A DNA stretch of 54,607 bases from Actinomycetes bacterium (GTDB lineage Bacteria > Actinomycetota > Actinomycetes > Propionibacteriales > Nocardioidaceae). The stretch's first letter is position 1. The number at the start of each line of letters is the position of its first letter. Shown here piece by piece: positions 1 through 7,588 of this stretch. The position numbers and the translations under genes are program-made. The stretch is taken from contig JAEWXC010000042.1 of the NCBI GenBank assembly GCA_023396115.1, positions 1 to 54,607 on the forward strand, written 5' to 3'. The notes beneath the pieces are model-generated. The model made no database searches and was not told where the DNA came from. It was given only the letters and a program-made list of their open reading frames with translations.

Positions 1-1989
1 CCCGGGGCCCCCGCCCGTGGGGCCGGCCTCGCCGGGCTGCGCGGACGGACCCGGCTGCGCCTGCTGGGCCTGCTGCTGCGCTTGTTGCGGGGCCTGCTGC
101 GGGGGCTCGGCCGGGCGGGGCGGCGGCGTGGTGACCCGGTAGCCCGCGTCGGGCTGGGCGCCGGGGTCGATGATCGTCTCGATCCGCCAGGCGGTGCCGA
201 TCACGTCGATCACCACGTCCCGGACGATCTCGTCGCAGCCCGACGCCACGAACGAGTCACGGGCACCGACGTTGGCGAAGCCGAGGGTCAGCGCCGTGGC
301 GTCGACCGCGACGACCTGGCAGTTCTGGGTCAGGTGCATCCAGGCGAGCCGGCGCCGGTCCTTGGCCCGCTCGACGACCTCGGGCCACAACCGGCGCACG
401 TCGACGAGGTTGAGGCCACCGGCGGCTGCCGGGGCGCCCGGGGTGGGGGCCGGCGGAGCGGGCTCCTGGTCCACCGGGGCAGCCGGCGGGGTGACGGGAG
501 CAGCCGACTGCTGCGCCTCCTGCACGGGAGATGCGGCCGACGGGGAGTCCACCGGCTCGGACGCGACGGGCTCGACCGGCTCGGACAGCCCGGACGGCCC
601 GTCGGCGCGACCACCCGGAACGGCAGCGACCTCGTCCCACCCGCGCGCAGCGGGCTGGGCCTGCTGGGCGGGCTCCGGGGTCTGCTGCGGAGCCGGAGGT
701 GTCGGCTGCACGGGCCGTGCCACCGGGGCCACCGGGGCGCCGGCCGGCGGCGCAGGCTGACTGAGCTGGCTGGGCTGGTGGTGCTGCGTGTGCTGGGGCG
801 GCAGGGCGCCGTGGCTGCCGGCGATCTCGAACCGCTTCTCCAGCCGGTCCAGGCGGGCCATCACACCGTCGGAGGTGTGGTCGGCACCGGGCAGCAGGAT
901 CCGGGCACAGATCAGCTCCAGCAGCAGCCGCGGAGCGGTGGCGCCACGCATCTCGGTGAGCCCGGCAGCCACCAGGTCCGCGGCCCGGCTCAGCTCCACC
1001 GGCCCGAACCGGTTGGCCTGGGCGACCAGACGCTCCCCCGCGTCGACCGACACGTCGATCAGTCCGGTGGCGGGGGCGTCGGGGACCGCACTGACCACGA
1101 CCAGGTCGCGCAGCCGGCGCAGCAGGTCCTCGGTGAACCGGCGGGGGTCCTGGCCGGTCTCGACGACCTTGTCCACGACCCCGAAGACCGAGGCGCCGTC
1201 GCGGGCCGCGAACGCGTCGACGGCCTCGTCGAGCAGCGAGTCGGGCGTGTACCCCAGCAGTGAGGAGGCCAGGTGGTGGGTGATGCCCTCGGGACCGGCA
1301 CCGCCGAGCAGCTGGTCCAGCACCGAGAGAGTGTCCCGCGCGGAGCCGGCGCCGGCCCGGACCACCAGCGGCAGGGCGGCGGAGTCGATCTCCACGCCCT
1401 CGGCCCGGCACAGCTGCCCCAGGTAGTCGGTGAGCAGCCGCGGCGGGATCAGCCGGAACGGGTAGTGGTGGGTGCGGGAGCGGATGGTCGCGATGACCTT
1501 CTCCGGCTCGGTGGTGGCGAAGATGAACCGCAGGTGCGGCGGCGGCTCCTCGACCAGCTTGAGCAGGGCGTTGAACCCCTGCGTGGAGACCATGTGGGCC
1601 TCGTCGATGATGTAGATCTTGTAGCGGTCCCGGACCGGGGCGAAGAACGCCTTCTCCCGCAGGTCGCGAGCGTCGTCGACGCCACCGTGGCTGGCCGCGT
1701 CGATCTCGATGACGTCGATCGAGCCGCTGCCGCCGCGGGCCAGGTCCCGGCACGAGTCGCACTCACCGCACGGGTCGGCGATCGGTGCGCGGGCACAGTT
1801 CAACGCCCTCGCCAGGATCCGGGCGCTGGTGGTCTTGCCGCACCCGCGCGGGCCGGAGAAGAGGTAGGCGTGGTTCACCCGGTCGTTGGCCAGCGCGTTG
1901 CGCAACGGCTCGGTGACGTGGTCCTGCCCGATGACCTCGGCAAACGTCTCGGGCCGGTAGCGGCGGTACAGCGCGAGGGGTGACTCCAC
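1..1989 (-). CDS. dnaX: DNA polymerase III subunit gamma/tau (C-terminus outside window)
   Basis: Clamp-loader ATPase of the replisome. From a GTG start at 1989 the frame is open to the window edge (663 codons). The N-terminus has the typical SPLALYRRYRPETF opening, Walker A SGPRGCGKT (residues 45-53), a four-cysteine zinc site (C65, C74, C77, C80) and the DEAH Walker B box (129-132), followed by the IRSRTHHY sensor region. After about residue 380 it becomes a Pro/Ala/Gln-rich linker of the tau type, then a conserved block (LNLVDVRRLWPEV) and another Gln/Pro-rich tail that runs off the edge. The start is supported by a TAGGGT -10 box at 1996-2001, only 6 nt before GTG, implying a leaderless mRNA. 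The SRP RNA gene lies just upstream on the same strand, a usual actinobacterial arrangement. The true stop is not visible. Confidence 0.95.
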   Translation of the reverse strand, partial: MESPLALYRRYRPETFAEVIGQDHVTEPLRNALANDRVNHAYLFSGPRGCGKTTSARILARALNCARAPIADPCGECDSCRDLARGGSGSIDVIEIDAASHGGVDDARDLREKAFFAPVRDRYKIYIIDEAHMVSTQGFNALLKLVEEPPPHLRFIFATTEPEKVIATIRSRTHHYPFRLIPPRLLTDYLGQLCRAEGVEIDSAALPLVVRAGAGSARDTLSVLDQLLGGAGPEGITHHLASSLLGYTPDSLLDEAVDAFAARDGASVFGVVDKVVETGQDPRRFTEDLLRRLRDLVVVSAVPDAPATGLIDVSVDAGERLVAQANRFGPVELSRAADLVAAGLTEMRGATAPRLLLELICARILLPGADHTSDGVMARLDRLEKRFEIAGSHGALPPQHTQHHQPSQLSQPAPPAGAPVAPVARPVQPTPPAPQQTPEPAQQAQPAARGWDEVAAVPGGRADGPSGLSEPVEPVASEPVDSPSAASPVQEAQQSAAPVTPPAAPVDQEPAPPAPTPGAPAAAGGLNLVDVRRLWPEVVERAKDRRRLAWMHLTQNCQVVAVDATALTLGFANVGARDSFVASGCDEIVRDVVIDVIGTAWRIETIIDPGAQPDAGYRVTTPPPRPAEPPQQAPQQAQQQAQQAQPGPSAQPGEAGPTGGGPG

Positions 1990-1995
1990 CCCTGA

Positions 1996-2001
1996 ACCCT
2001 A
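1996..2001 (-). promoter_or_regulatory. -10 box of dnaX (leaderless)
   Basis: TAGGGT on the minus strand ends 6 nt before the GTG of dnaX, so transcription should begin at or very near the start codon. No Shine-Dalgarno sequence is visible in between. Confidence 0.5.
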
Positions 2002-2093
2002 ACGAGTGGGACCGACAGGAGCCTCCTGCACCCACGACCTCGTCCGGTCCCCGGTCACCGGCCCACGGCCAGCAGCACGCGTGGGGACGCAAA

Positions 2094-2182
2094 GGCCCCC
2101 CGTGCACCCGGTAGAGCTCGCCTACCCTTGCTGCCTTCCGGCCCTGGGGGAGTTCGGCAAGATACCGCCGCACGGGGGGTTG
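2094..2182 (-). ncRNA. ffs: Signal recognition particle RNA, small bacterial type (4.5S)
   Basis: RNA scaffold of the signal recognition particle, which binds Ffh and targets membrane and secreted proteins. The minus strand carries the universally conserved apical domain GCCGGAAGGCAGCAAGGGTA flanked by GAACTCCCCCAGG. The two ends pair: CCCCCCGTGC at 2170-2179 with its complement at 2096-2105 close an 84-nt hairpin, the right size for the short bacterial SRP RNA. The 5' end is set at about 2182 from the promoter at 2189-2218; the exact 3' end is uncertain by a few bases. Confidence 0.93.
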
Positions 2183-2188
2183 GTGAGG

Positions 2189-2218
2189 AGTCTAGGGGAG
2201 CCGTGCTCACGACTCCAA
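2189..2218 (-). promoter_or_regulatory. Promoter of the SRP RNA gene
   Basis: On the minus strand TTGGAG (2218-2213) and TAGACT (2194-2189) are separated by 18 nt, which places the transcription start near 2182, right at the base of the SRP RNA hairpin. Confidence 0.6.
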
Positions 2219-2272
2219 AGTGGCCACGGCGACAGCCTCCCCCGCCGCTCCGCACGACAGGGGTGGGCCCGT

Positions 2273-2302
2273 TTCGACGCGCCGGGTCCCGGCCGGTAGG
2301 GT
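2273..2302 (+). promoter_or_regulatory. Promoter of tRNA-Ser(GGA)
   Basis: TTCGAC (2273-2278), 18-nt spacer, TAGGGT (2297-2302). Initiation would fall just before the tRNA 5' end at 2310. Confidence 0.5.
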
Positions 2303-2309
2303 TCTCCGC

Positions 2310-2397
2310 GGAGGTATCGCCTAGTGGCCTATGGCGCTCGCTTGGAAAGCGGGTTGGGTTAACGCCCTCGGGGGTTCGAATCCCCCTACCTCCGCCA
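2310..2397 (+). tRNA. tRNA-Ser(GGA)
   Basis: Class II tRNA with a long variable arm. The acceptor strands GGAGGTA (2310-2316) and TACCTCC (2387-2393) pair fully, the discriminator is G, and CCA is encoded (2395-2397). The anticodon loop CTTGGAAAG gives anticodon GGA (codons UCC/UCU). The T-loop GGTTCGAATCC is canonical. A strong hairpin follows at once. Confidence 0.96.
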
Positions 2398-2401
2398 CAC
2401 C

Positions 2402-2433
2402 GAAGGCCCGGACCCTTGACGGTCCGGGCCTTC
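2402..2433 (+). terminator. Intrinsic terminator after tRNA-Ser, between convergent genes
   Basis: Perfect 13-bp stem (402-414 with 421-433 after 2000) around a 6-nt loop. It separates the rightward tRNA from the leftward eccB, whose stop is at 2454, so it probably serves both directions. There is no T-run, as is common in GC-rich actinobacteria. Confidence 0.7.
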
Positions 2434-2453
2434 GTCGTCGGTACGGACGGGTG

Positions 2454-3809
2454 TCAGCTGCGACCGGAGCGGGCGGCCTCGACGGACAGGTCCACGCCGG
2501 GCGGCAGGAAACCCAGCCAGGCAGCCGGGACCTCGAACGGCCGCACGTCGGCGTAGCCCAGGGCCCGCACGGTGTCGTCGTCGAGCAGCCGGAACCCGCG
2601 CCCCCGCGGACCGACCAGCACGTCCGGGGCGGCCCCACCGGCAGCACGCACCAGCGCGGCGCTGCTCGGCGCCAGGCTGACCTCGGTCTCCCCGGCCTCC
2701 ACGCCCAGCGCGGCCGGGGTGCTCATCGGCGTGGTGGCCAGCGAGACCCGGCCCGACCCGCGGGTCCCGGCGTGCAGGACCAGGCAGGCCACGGGCGGGC
2801 CGCTGGGGGCGACCAGCGGCTCGGGGGTGACCTCCGGCCAGTTCTCGGGGGTTCCGGCGGGCTGGGCGGGCACCTGCAGCGAGCTGCTCTCCACGACCCG
2901 GTCCCCGCTCAGCAGGAGGTGCACCCGGCCGGCGAACTCACTGAGCTTGCGCGGCCCCTGGCCGTCGACCAGGAAGAGGCCTTCCGGGGTGCGCAACAGG
3001 TCTCCCTGCCGCACCTGGCCGGCGCCGGGCAGCTGCACGACCGCCCCGGGCTGCTCGACCGCGAACGCCTTCTCGTCCAGCGGGTCGCCGGGCTCGGCCA
3101 GCGCCAACCACTCGGCCGGGACCCGCTGCACCGCCTCGGGGGCGAACCCCAACCGGTCGGCGAGGGTTCGGCCGCGGCGCCCGTCGGGCAACCGGTACGA
3201 CCGGGTCGTGCCCTGCCGGTCCTGGGCCACCAGCCACCGCTGGTCGCCGCCGGTGCTGACCAGCAGCGCCCCGGCAGGCACCTCGGTGACCACGGGGTCG
3301 TCGCCGATCTGGAGCCGCACCCCGCGCCCGTCGGCGGTGCAGGCGGTCCAGGTCGAGCCGACCAGGCCGTCGGGTCCGGGCAGGCCGGTGGGCGCGCCCT
3401 CGATGCCGAGGTCGGCACCGAGCCGGATCCGGCGGATGTCGTCGGTGTCGACCCGGTGCGGGTCCAGGTCGGTCCGGCCCAGCACCAGCTGGGCGGAGAC
3501 GTAGTTGGGCACCCGGTTGAGCACCGCGGTCTTCTCGTCGCCGCCGCGGACCACCACGTACTGGTCGCCGGTCTCGGCCACCACGAAGCTGCCGCTGTCC
3601 AACCAGCCGCTGGGGGGCCGACCGCCGGTGAACCCGGCCACCGCGGCGCCGGCGAGCAGCAGCACCGTGAGCGCGGCGCCGCCCACGACGGTGCGGCCCA
3701 CGGTGGTGGAGTCCCCCTCGCGGGTGCCGCGTTCGCCGCCGACGAAGGCCTGCACCAGGCGTCGGCGGGCGAAGCCGTGCGCCTCGGCGAGCTCCTTGCG
3801 CGTGGTCAT
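2454..3809 (-). CDS. eccB: Type VII secretion membrane protein EccB
   Basis: Core subunit of the ESX translocon in the cell membrane. The 451-aa protein has the EccB plan: short cytosolic N-terminus with a RRRLVQAFV motif (16-24), one membrane helix (about 41-60), then a large extracytoplasmic domain carrying repeated beta modules (PSGWLDSGSFVV, GVDLSVEAARS at the end). It is the last gene of a leftward operon. Its ATG (3809) lies one base after the eccD stop (3811-3813), so the two are surely co-translated. The usual mycobacterial partners EccE and mycosin do not follow it. Confidence 0.93.
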   Translation of the reverse strand: MTTRKELAEAHGFARRRLVQAFVGGERGTREGDSTTVGRTVVGGAALTVLLLAGAAVAGFTGGRPPSGWLDSGSFVVAETGDQYVVVRGGDEKTAVLNRVPNYVSAQLVLGRTDLDPHRVDTDDIRRIRLGADLGIEGAPTGLPGPDGLVGSTWTACTADGRGVRLQIGDDPVVTEVPAGALLVSTGGDQRWLVAQDRQGTTRSYRLPDGRRGRTLADRLGFAPEAVQRVPAEWLALAEPGDPLDEKAFAVEQPGAVVQLPGAGQVRQGDLLRTPEGLFLVDGQGPRKLSEFAGRVHLLLSGDRVVESSSLQVPAQPAGTPENWPEVTPEPLVAPSGPPVACLVLHAGTRGSGRVSLATTPMSTPAALGVEAGETEVSLAPSSAALVRAAGGAAPDVLVGPRGRGFRLLDDDTVRALGYADVRPFEVPAAWLGFLPPGVDLSVEAARSGRS

Positions 3810-3810
3810 C

Positions 3811-5151
3811 TCAGCCGGCGATCCGCTCGACCAGGCCGGTGCTGAACGCGAGCACCGGCAGCAGCGCCACCAGCGCGGCCGACTCGGTCAGGTCCGCGGT
3901 CCGGGCCCGGCGCACCGACGGTGCCCACTCGACCAGGAGGCCGGAGAGCAGCAGCACCGCGGCCGCCGCGAGCGCGACTGCGGTCGCCTCGCGCCAATCC
4001 GGGTGCATCACGAGCACGGCGAGGGTGGTGACCGCGACCCCGACCAGCGCCGAGACCAGGCCCACCAGGACACCGGAGGCCGCGGTGTGCCGCCGTGAGC
4101 GCAGCACCAGGACCAGGCAGCAGAGCACCGCGAGCGCGGCCCCGGCCCCGCCGGAGGCCACCGCGACCGGGGCGACCAGCACCACCAGGGCACCGACCGC
4201 GGCGGACATCGCGATCATCAGTTCGTGGGCGGTGCGGGCGTCCTCGCGCAGCAGCTCGGTGTCCACCCCGGCGCCGGGCTCCCCCATCGCCTGCGGGTCG
4301 ACCCGGCTGGGGGTCAGCGCCAGCGCCACCGTGGGCAGCGCGCTACCCAGGAAGACCACGAGGACCAGGACGCAGGGCAGCACCACCAGCGGGTCCAGGT
4401 CGAGCGGACCGACCAGGATCCCGCAGGCCACACCGACCCCGGCCACGAGGACCGCGGGCAGCACCATCCCCCGTCCGTCCCGCAGCACGACGGTGCAGGC
4501 CAGACCAGTCAGCCCGGCGCCCACCGAGGCCCACAGCAGGTTGCCGGGGGCGAACGGCGGGTCGGCGGCAAGCATCGACCCGGACACGAGACCGAACCCG
4601 GTGGCGGCGAGCGCCACGACCGAACCGGCCGCCGGGACTCCCTCCACCCGGTCCAGCACGGCCGCGACGACGACCAGGACCGCGGCCGCCAACGCGGCGG
4701 CGACCCCGACGACGTCGTTGCCGACCAGGGTCCAGCAGCCCACGGCACTGAGACCGAGCATGATCGCCCCGCCCACCAGGGCGGTCCGGCGGGCACGTTC
4801 GGGAGTCCAGGGGGACAGTTCGTCGGCCACCACGTCGGCCATCGCGTCGGCCAGGTCGTCGTAGACCAGCGGCGTGGGGTCGTCGGCGCCGGCCGCGATG
4901 GTGAGCAGCCCGCCGTCCTCGACGCCCTGGACCAGCAGGCCGGTCTCCGGGGAGAGCCGGTGGCCGTCGCCGCGCAGCAGCCGGTAGCCGCCGTGCACCG
5001 AGGTGGCGTCGAGCAGTCCCACGCTGCGGGCCAGCTCGGGCACCAGCTCGGCCACGGGCACGATCCCCGGCAGCACCAGGTCGACGCGACGGTTTCCGGA
5101 GCTCACGGTGACGCGCAGCAGCCCCGAGGCTGTCCCGGACGTCTGGACCAC
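3811..5151 (-). CDS. eccD: Type VII secretion integral membrane protein EccD (copy 1)
   Basis: Polytopic ESX subunit. Residues about 10-90 form the ubiquitin-like (YukD) cytosolic domain (RVTVSSGNRRVDLVLPG start). From about residue 124 onward the 446-aa protein is a chain of roughly eleven hydrophobic segments rich in Ala/Val/Leu, as expected for EccD. Translation starts at GTG 5151 preceded by GAGGGGG; a TAGGCT box (5200-5205, minus strand) about 50 nt upstream might be an internal promoter. A second, clearly different EccD-like protein is encoded at 7589-8908 in the same operon. Confidence 0.92.
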   Translation of the reverse strand: MVQTSGTASGLLRVTVSSGNRRVDLVLPGIVPVAELVPELARSVGLLDATSVHGGYRLLRGDGHRLSPETGLLVQGVEDGGLLTIAAGADDPTPLVYDDLADAMADVVADELSPWTPERARRTALVGGAIMLGLSAVGCWTLVGNDVVGVAAALAAAVLVVVAAVLDRVEGVPAAGSVVALAATGFGLVSGSMLAADPPFAPGNLLWASVGAGLTGLACTVVLRDGRGMVLPAVLVAGVGVACGILVGPLDLDPLVVLPCVLVLVVFLGSALPTVALALTPSRVDPQAMGEPGAGVDTELLREDARTAHELMIAMSAAVGALVVLVAPVAVASGGAGAALAVLCCLVLVLRSRRHTAASGVLVGLVSALVGVAVTTLAVLVMHPDWREATAVALAAAAVLLLSGLLVEWAPSVRRARTADLTESAALVALLPVLAFSTGLVERIAG

Positions 5152-5260
5152 GAGTTCCCCCTCTCGGACGGCCGGGCCGTCCCGGCTCCGGCCCGGCAGA
5201 GCCTAGCGGTCGGTGGACCCCGCTCGCCCCCGCGCCGCCGCAGGAGACCGTCCGGGCCGC

Positions 5261-6523
5261 TCACGGGTCGGCGTCGAGCACGCCCGGGCCGGTCCCACCG
5301 CCCTCCAGCCAGCGCGTGAGGCGCTCCTCAGCCCCCTCCCCCTGGCCGTGGTGGCGGTCGGGGGTGTGGGGTGTCGGGTCACGGCCGGTGCTGCCCCGAC
5401 GCCTCAGCCCGCGGCCGCGGCGACCGGACCCGGCCGACCCACCGCCGGACACGGCTCCGGACATGCCCCCGGCCATCGCCCCGGGCGCGGCGACGAACCC
5501 GCCGGTCCCCCGTGCGCCGGCCCGGACCGGAGCGGGTGGGGTGCCGGGTGCCCCGGGACGACCCGGGGCCGATCCCCGGGGCTGCCCGGTGCTGGTCGTG
5601 GTGGTGGGGACTCCCCGCCACCGGCGCAGTCCGGCGGCCGCCAACGGCAGCAGCCCACCCAGCCCCAGGGCGGCAGCGGTCGCGGTGCGGTCCGGGAGGT
5701 TGGTGGACGTCGCGGGCCCCAGGGACGTGCGGTCCTCCTCGGGGCGGCACCGGTCGGGTGGAGCTCCCGGGTCCGACGGGCTCGGTGTCCCGGGCCCCGG
5801 GATCGGGTCGTGGTCCCCGCCGGCCACCCCCGCCACCGGGCCGCAACTGGGGGGCAGGTCGAGGACCGGCTGCGGCAGGTCGGTCTGCAGCGACTGGGTG
5901 GTCCAGCCGGTCGGGAGTGGCGCGGTCGGTCCGGGGCCGGTCGGACCCGGCGGCCCCGGGAGCGTGCCGGAGAGCGACGTACCGCGGCTGCCCGGTCCGG
6001 GGTGGTCGGAGGGTGCGCCGGGTTCCGAGCCACCGAGGGTGGCCAGGGCCTGACGCAGTGCCTCCTCGTACTCCGCGGTGACCTGGGCGGCCCTCTGCTC
6101 CCGGTCGGCCAGGGCCCGGTCCCATCCGGCCTGGGCGCGGACCCGTCGCCGGTGCTCGTTGCCGGGATCGGTGGGGTCGGCGTCCTCGGGGCGCGCGGCC
6201 ATCGGTGTGGCCGCCAACCGCTCGGCCACGGCCACCGCCCGACCCAGCGGTTCGGCCAGCGCGGCCACGACGGCCGCGACCTCACGCCGTTGCCCGGCCC
6301 GCTCGCGTGCCTGCCCGGCCAGGTTCCCGACCCGGGTGCGTGCGGCCTCCCGGACCCGGGTGCCCCACTGGTCGGCCAGCTGCGGCGACAGCTCGTCGAG
6401 CCGCTCCGCAGCCCGGTCCTGCCGTCGCGCCGCCACCTTCCACTCCTCGACCAGGCGACCCGGCGCGGCGGCGTCGGCCCCGGCCACGGCGGCGAGGAGC
6501 CGCTGCTCGTGCGGGCCGCTCAC
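5261..6523 (-). CDS. Unknown ESX-locus protein, helical N-terminus and Pro/Gly-rich C-terminus
   Basis: 420 aa, family not recognised. Residues 1-160 are charged and alpha-helical (heptad-like Ala/Arg/Glu pattern, e.g. AAERLDELSPQLADQW). Residues 160-300 are low-complexity Pro/Gly/Ser with TGPGPTAPLPTGW. A short hydrophobic stretch (ALGLGGLLPLAAAGL) follows, then an Arg/Gly-rich tail ending near TRWLEGGGTGPG. The architecture resembles large ESX substrates or surface proteins such as PPE- or Esp-like proteins, but no PPE motif is seen. Its ATG overlaps the stop of the 100-aa gene upstream by 4 nt (ATGA, 6520-6523), so the two are translationally coupled. Function inferred only from context. 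Confidence 0.7.
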   Translation of the reverse strand: MSGPHEQRLLAAVAGADAAAPGRLVEEWKVAARRQDRAAERLDELSPQLADQWGTRVREAARTRVGNLAGQARERAGQRREVAAVVAALAEPLGRAVAVAERLAATPMAARPEDADPTDPGNEHRRRVRAQAGWDRALADREQRAAQVTAEYEEALRQALATLGGSEPGAPSDHPGPGSRGTSLSGTLPGPPGPTGPGPTAPLPTGWTTQSLQTDLPQPVLDLPPSCGPVAGVAGGDHDPIPGPGTPSPSDPGAPPDRCRPEEDRTSLGPATSTNLPDRTATAAALGLGGLLPLAAAGLRRWRGVPTTTTSTGQPRGSAPGRPGAPGTPPAPVRAGARGTGGFVAAPGAMAGGMSGAVSGGGSAGSGRRGRGLRRRGSTGRDPTPHTPDRHHGQGEGAEERLTRWLEGGGTGPGVLDADP

Positions 6524-6822
6524 CGGGCGCCGTCCGACCCGGCGACCTCCCGGTCCACGGTCAGCAGGTCGGCGGTGGCCCGGCGCAGCCGGGTGGCCGT
6601 CCCGGCGACCCCCTCGCCCAGCTCCGCCTCGGCCCGGTCCGCCTCACCGGTGAGCTCCCGCAGCCGCTCGGTCAGTGCCTGCGCCGCGGGCAGCGTGCCC
6701 AGGCCCGTGACGGCGGGATCCGTGGCAGGAACGGGCCGGCACCGGTGTGCGACCCGGTCGAGTGCGTTGACCAGTGCCCAGGCGGGTTCCCGCGCCAGGG
6801 TGGTGCGCTCCCCGGTGGGCAC
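6520..6822 (-). CDS. Small helical protein of the ESX operon
   Basis: 100 aa, unknown family. It is predicted to be almost wholly helical (LPAAQALTERLRELTGEADRAE and following) with no signal peptide, membrane segment or W-x-G motif. It starts 5 bases after the stop of the WXG100 gene and overlaps the next gene by ATGA. The size and helical hairpin pattern would suit a substrate-pairing or chaperone-like partner for the 420-aa neighbour, as in other ESX gene pairs; this is inference. Confidence 0.7.
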   Translation of the reverse strand: MPTGERTTLAREPAWALVNALDRVAHRCRPVPATDPAVTGLGTLPAAQALTERLRELTGEADRAEAELGEGVAGTATRLRRATADLLTVDREVAGSDGAR

Positions 6823-6826
6823 GGAC

Positions 6827-7117
6827 TCAGAACCGCCGGGCGCCGCGCAGGTCGGCGGCCCGGTACTCGTCGTTGGCGCGGTGCACCGCGGTGCCGGCCT
6901 CGGTCAGCAGCGACACCATCTCGGTGAGCGCCCGGTCCCACACCGCCTTGGCCTCGTCGTAGGCGAGCCGGGCCTGGCCGGTCCACCCGCCGCGCAGTCC
7001 TCCGAGCTCGGACTCGAGGGTGGCGAAGCGGGCCTCGATCCGCCGGGCGGTGCCCAGCACGTCCGAGCCGGCCAGGTCCAGGGCGCCGTGGTCGACCTGC
7101 AGGTCGAATCCGCTCAT
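6827..7117 (-). CDS. WXG100 family protein (EsxA-like)
   Basis: 96-aa small helical-hairpin protein of the ESAT-6 family, normally secreted as a dimer by the ESX machine. The turn motif is W-T-G in the stretch LGGLRGGWTGQARLAYDEA. No signal peptide, as expected. The ATG at 7117 is chosen because the length then fits the family and the start sits 13 nt after the upstream WXG100 stop; longer forms would run into that gene. Likely heterodimer partner of the 104-aa protein encoded immediately upstream. Confidence 0.9.
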   Translation of the reverse strand: MSGFDLQVDHGALDLAGSDVLGTARRIEARFATLESELGGLRGGWTGQARLAYDEAKAVWDRALTEMVSLLTEAGTAVHRANDEYRAADLRGARRF

Positions 7118-7130
7118 CGTCACCGCCCCC

Positions 7131-7445
7131 TCAGCCCAGCCGCCCGGCGAGCCGGTGCATCGACTCCTGCTGGCAGGCGTCCGCGGCGGCGTTGTCCCGC
7201 TCGGTCTCGCCCAACGACTCGGCCAGCCGGTCCAGGGCCCGGTGCAGCAGCTCCTGCTTCTCCTGCCACGCGGTGTTGAGGTGCTGGAACGAGGTCCCCC
7301 CGGCACCGCTCCACCGCACGCCCAGGCCGACGATCTGCTCCGACAGGGTCCGGCACAGGCCGGTCACGTCGCCCCGGGCGGTCCGCACGGTCTCCGCCGC
7401 ACGCGACAACGCCTGTTCCTGCTGGCCCATCAAGGTGCTGCTCAT
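7131..7445 (-). CDS. WXG100 family protein (EsxB-like)
   Basis: 104-aa ESAT-6 family protein with W-S-G turn (VRWSGAGGTSFQHLN). It has a strong Shine-Dalgarno sequence: AGGAGGAGTGCC directly before ATG. The identical 15-nt block precedes the WXG-like gene at 23033. The gene lies 143 nt downstream of the EccD-like gene, and that gap may hold an extra promoter. Likely co-secreted with the 96-aa WXG100 protein. Confidence 0.9.
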   Translation of the reverse strand: MSSTLMGQQEQALSRAAETVRTARGDVTGLCRTLSEQIVGLGVRWSGAGGTSFQHLNTAWQEKQELLHRALDRLAESLGETERDNAAADACQQESMHRLAGRLG

Positions 7446-7588
7446 GGCACTCCTCCTGACTCACAGGCGGTACTGCACCGCCGTGGGTCCACCCGACACC
7501 CCGACGACGGGTCGGGACAGGGGGGACAGCCGTGCGGTGGAGGAGCCCGGTGCCGCGGGCCGTTGTGGAGGACGGGTGGCAGCGTCGC

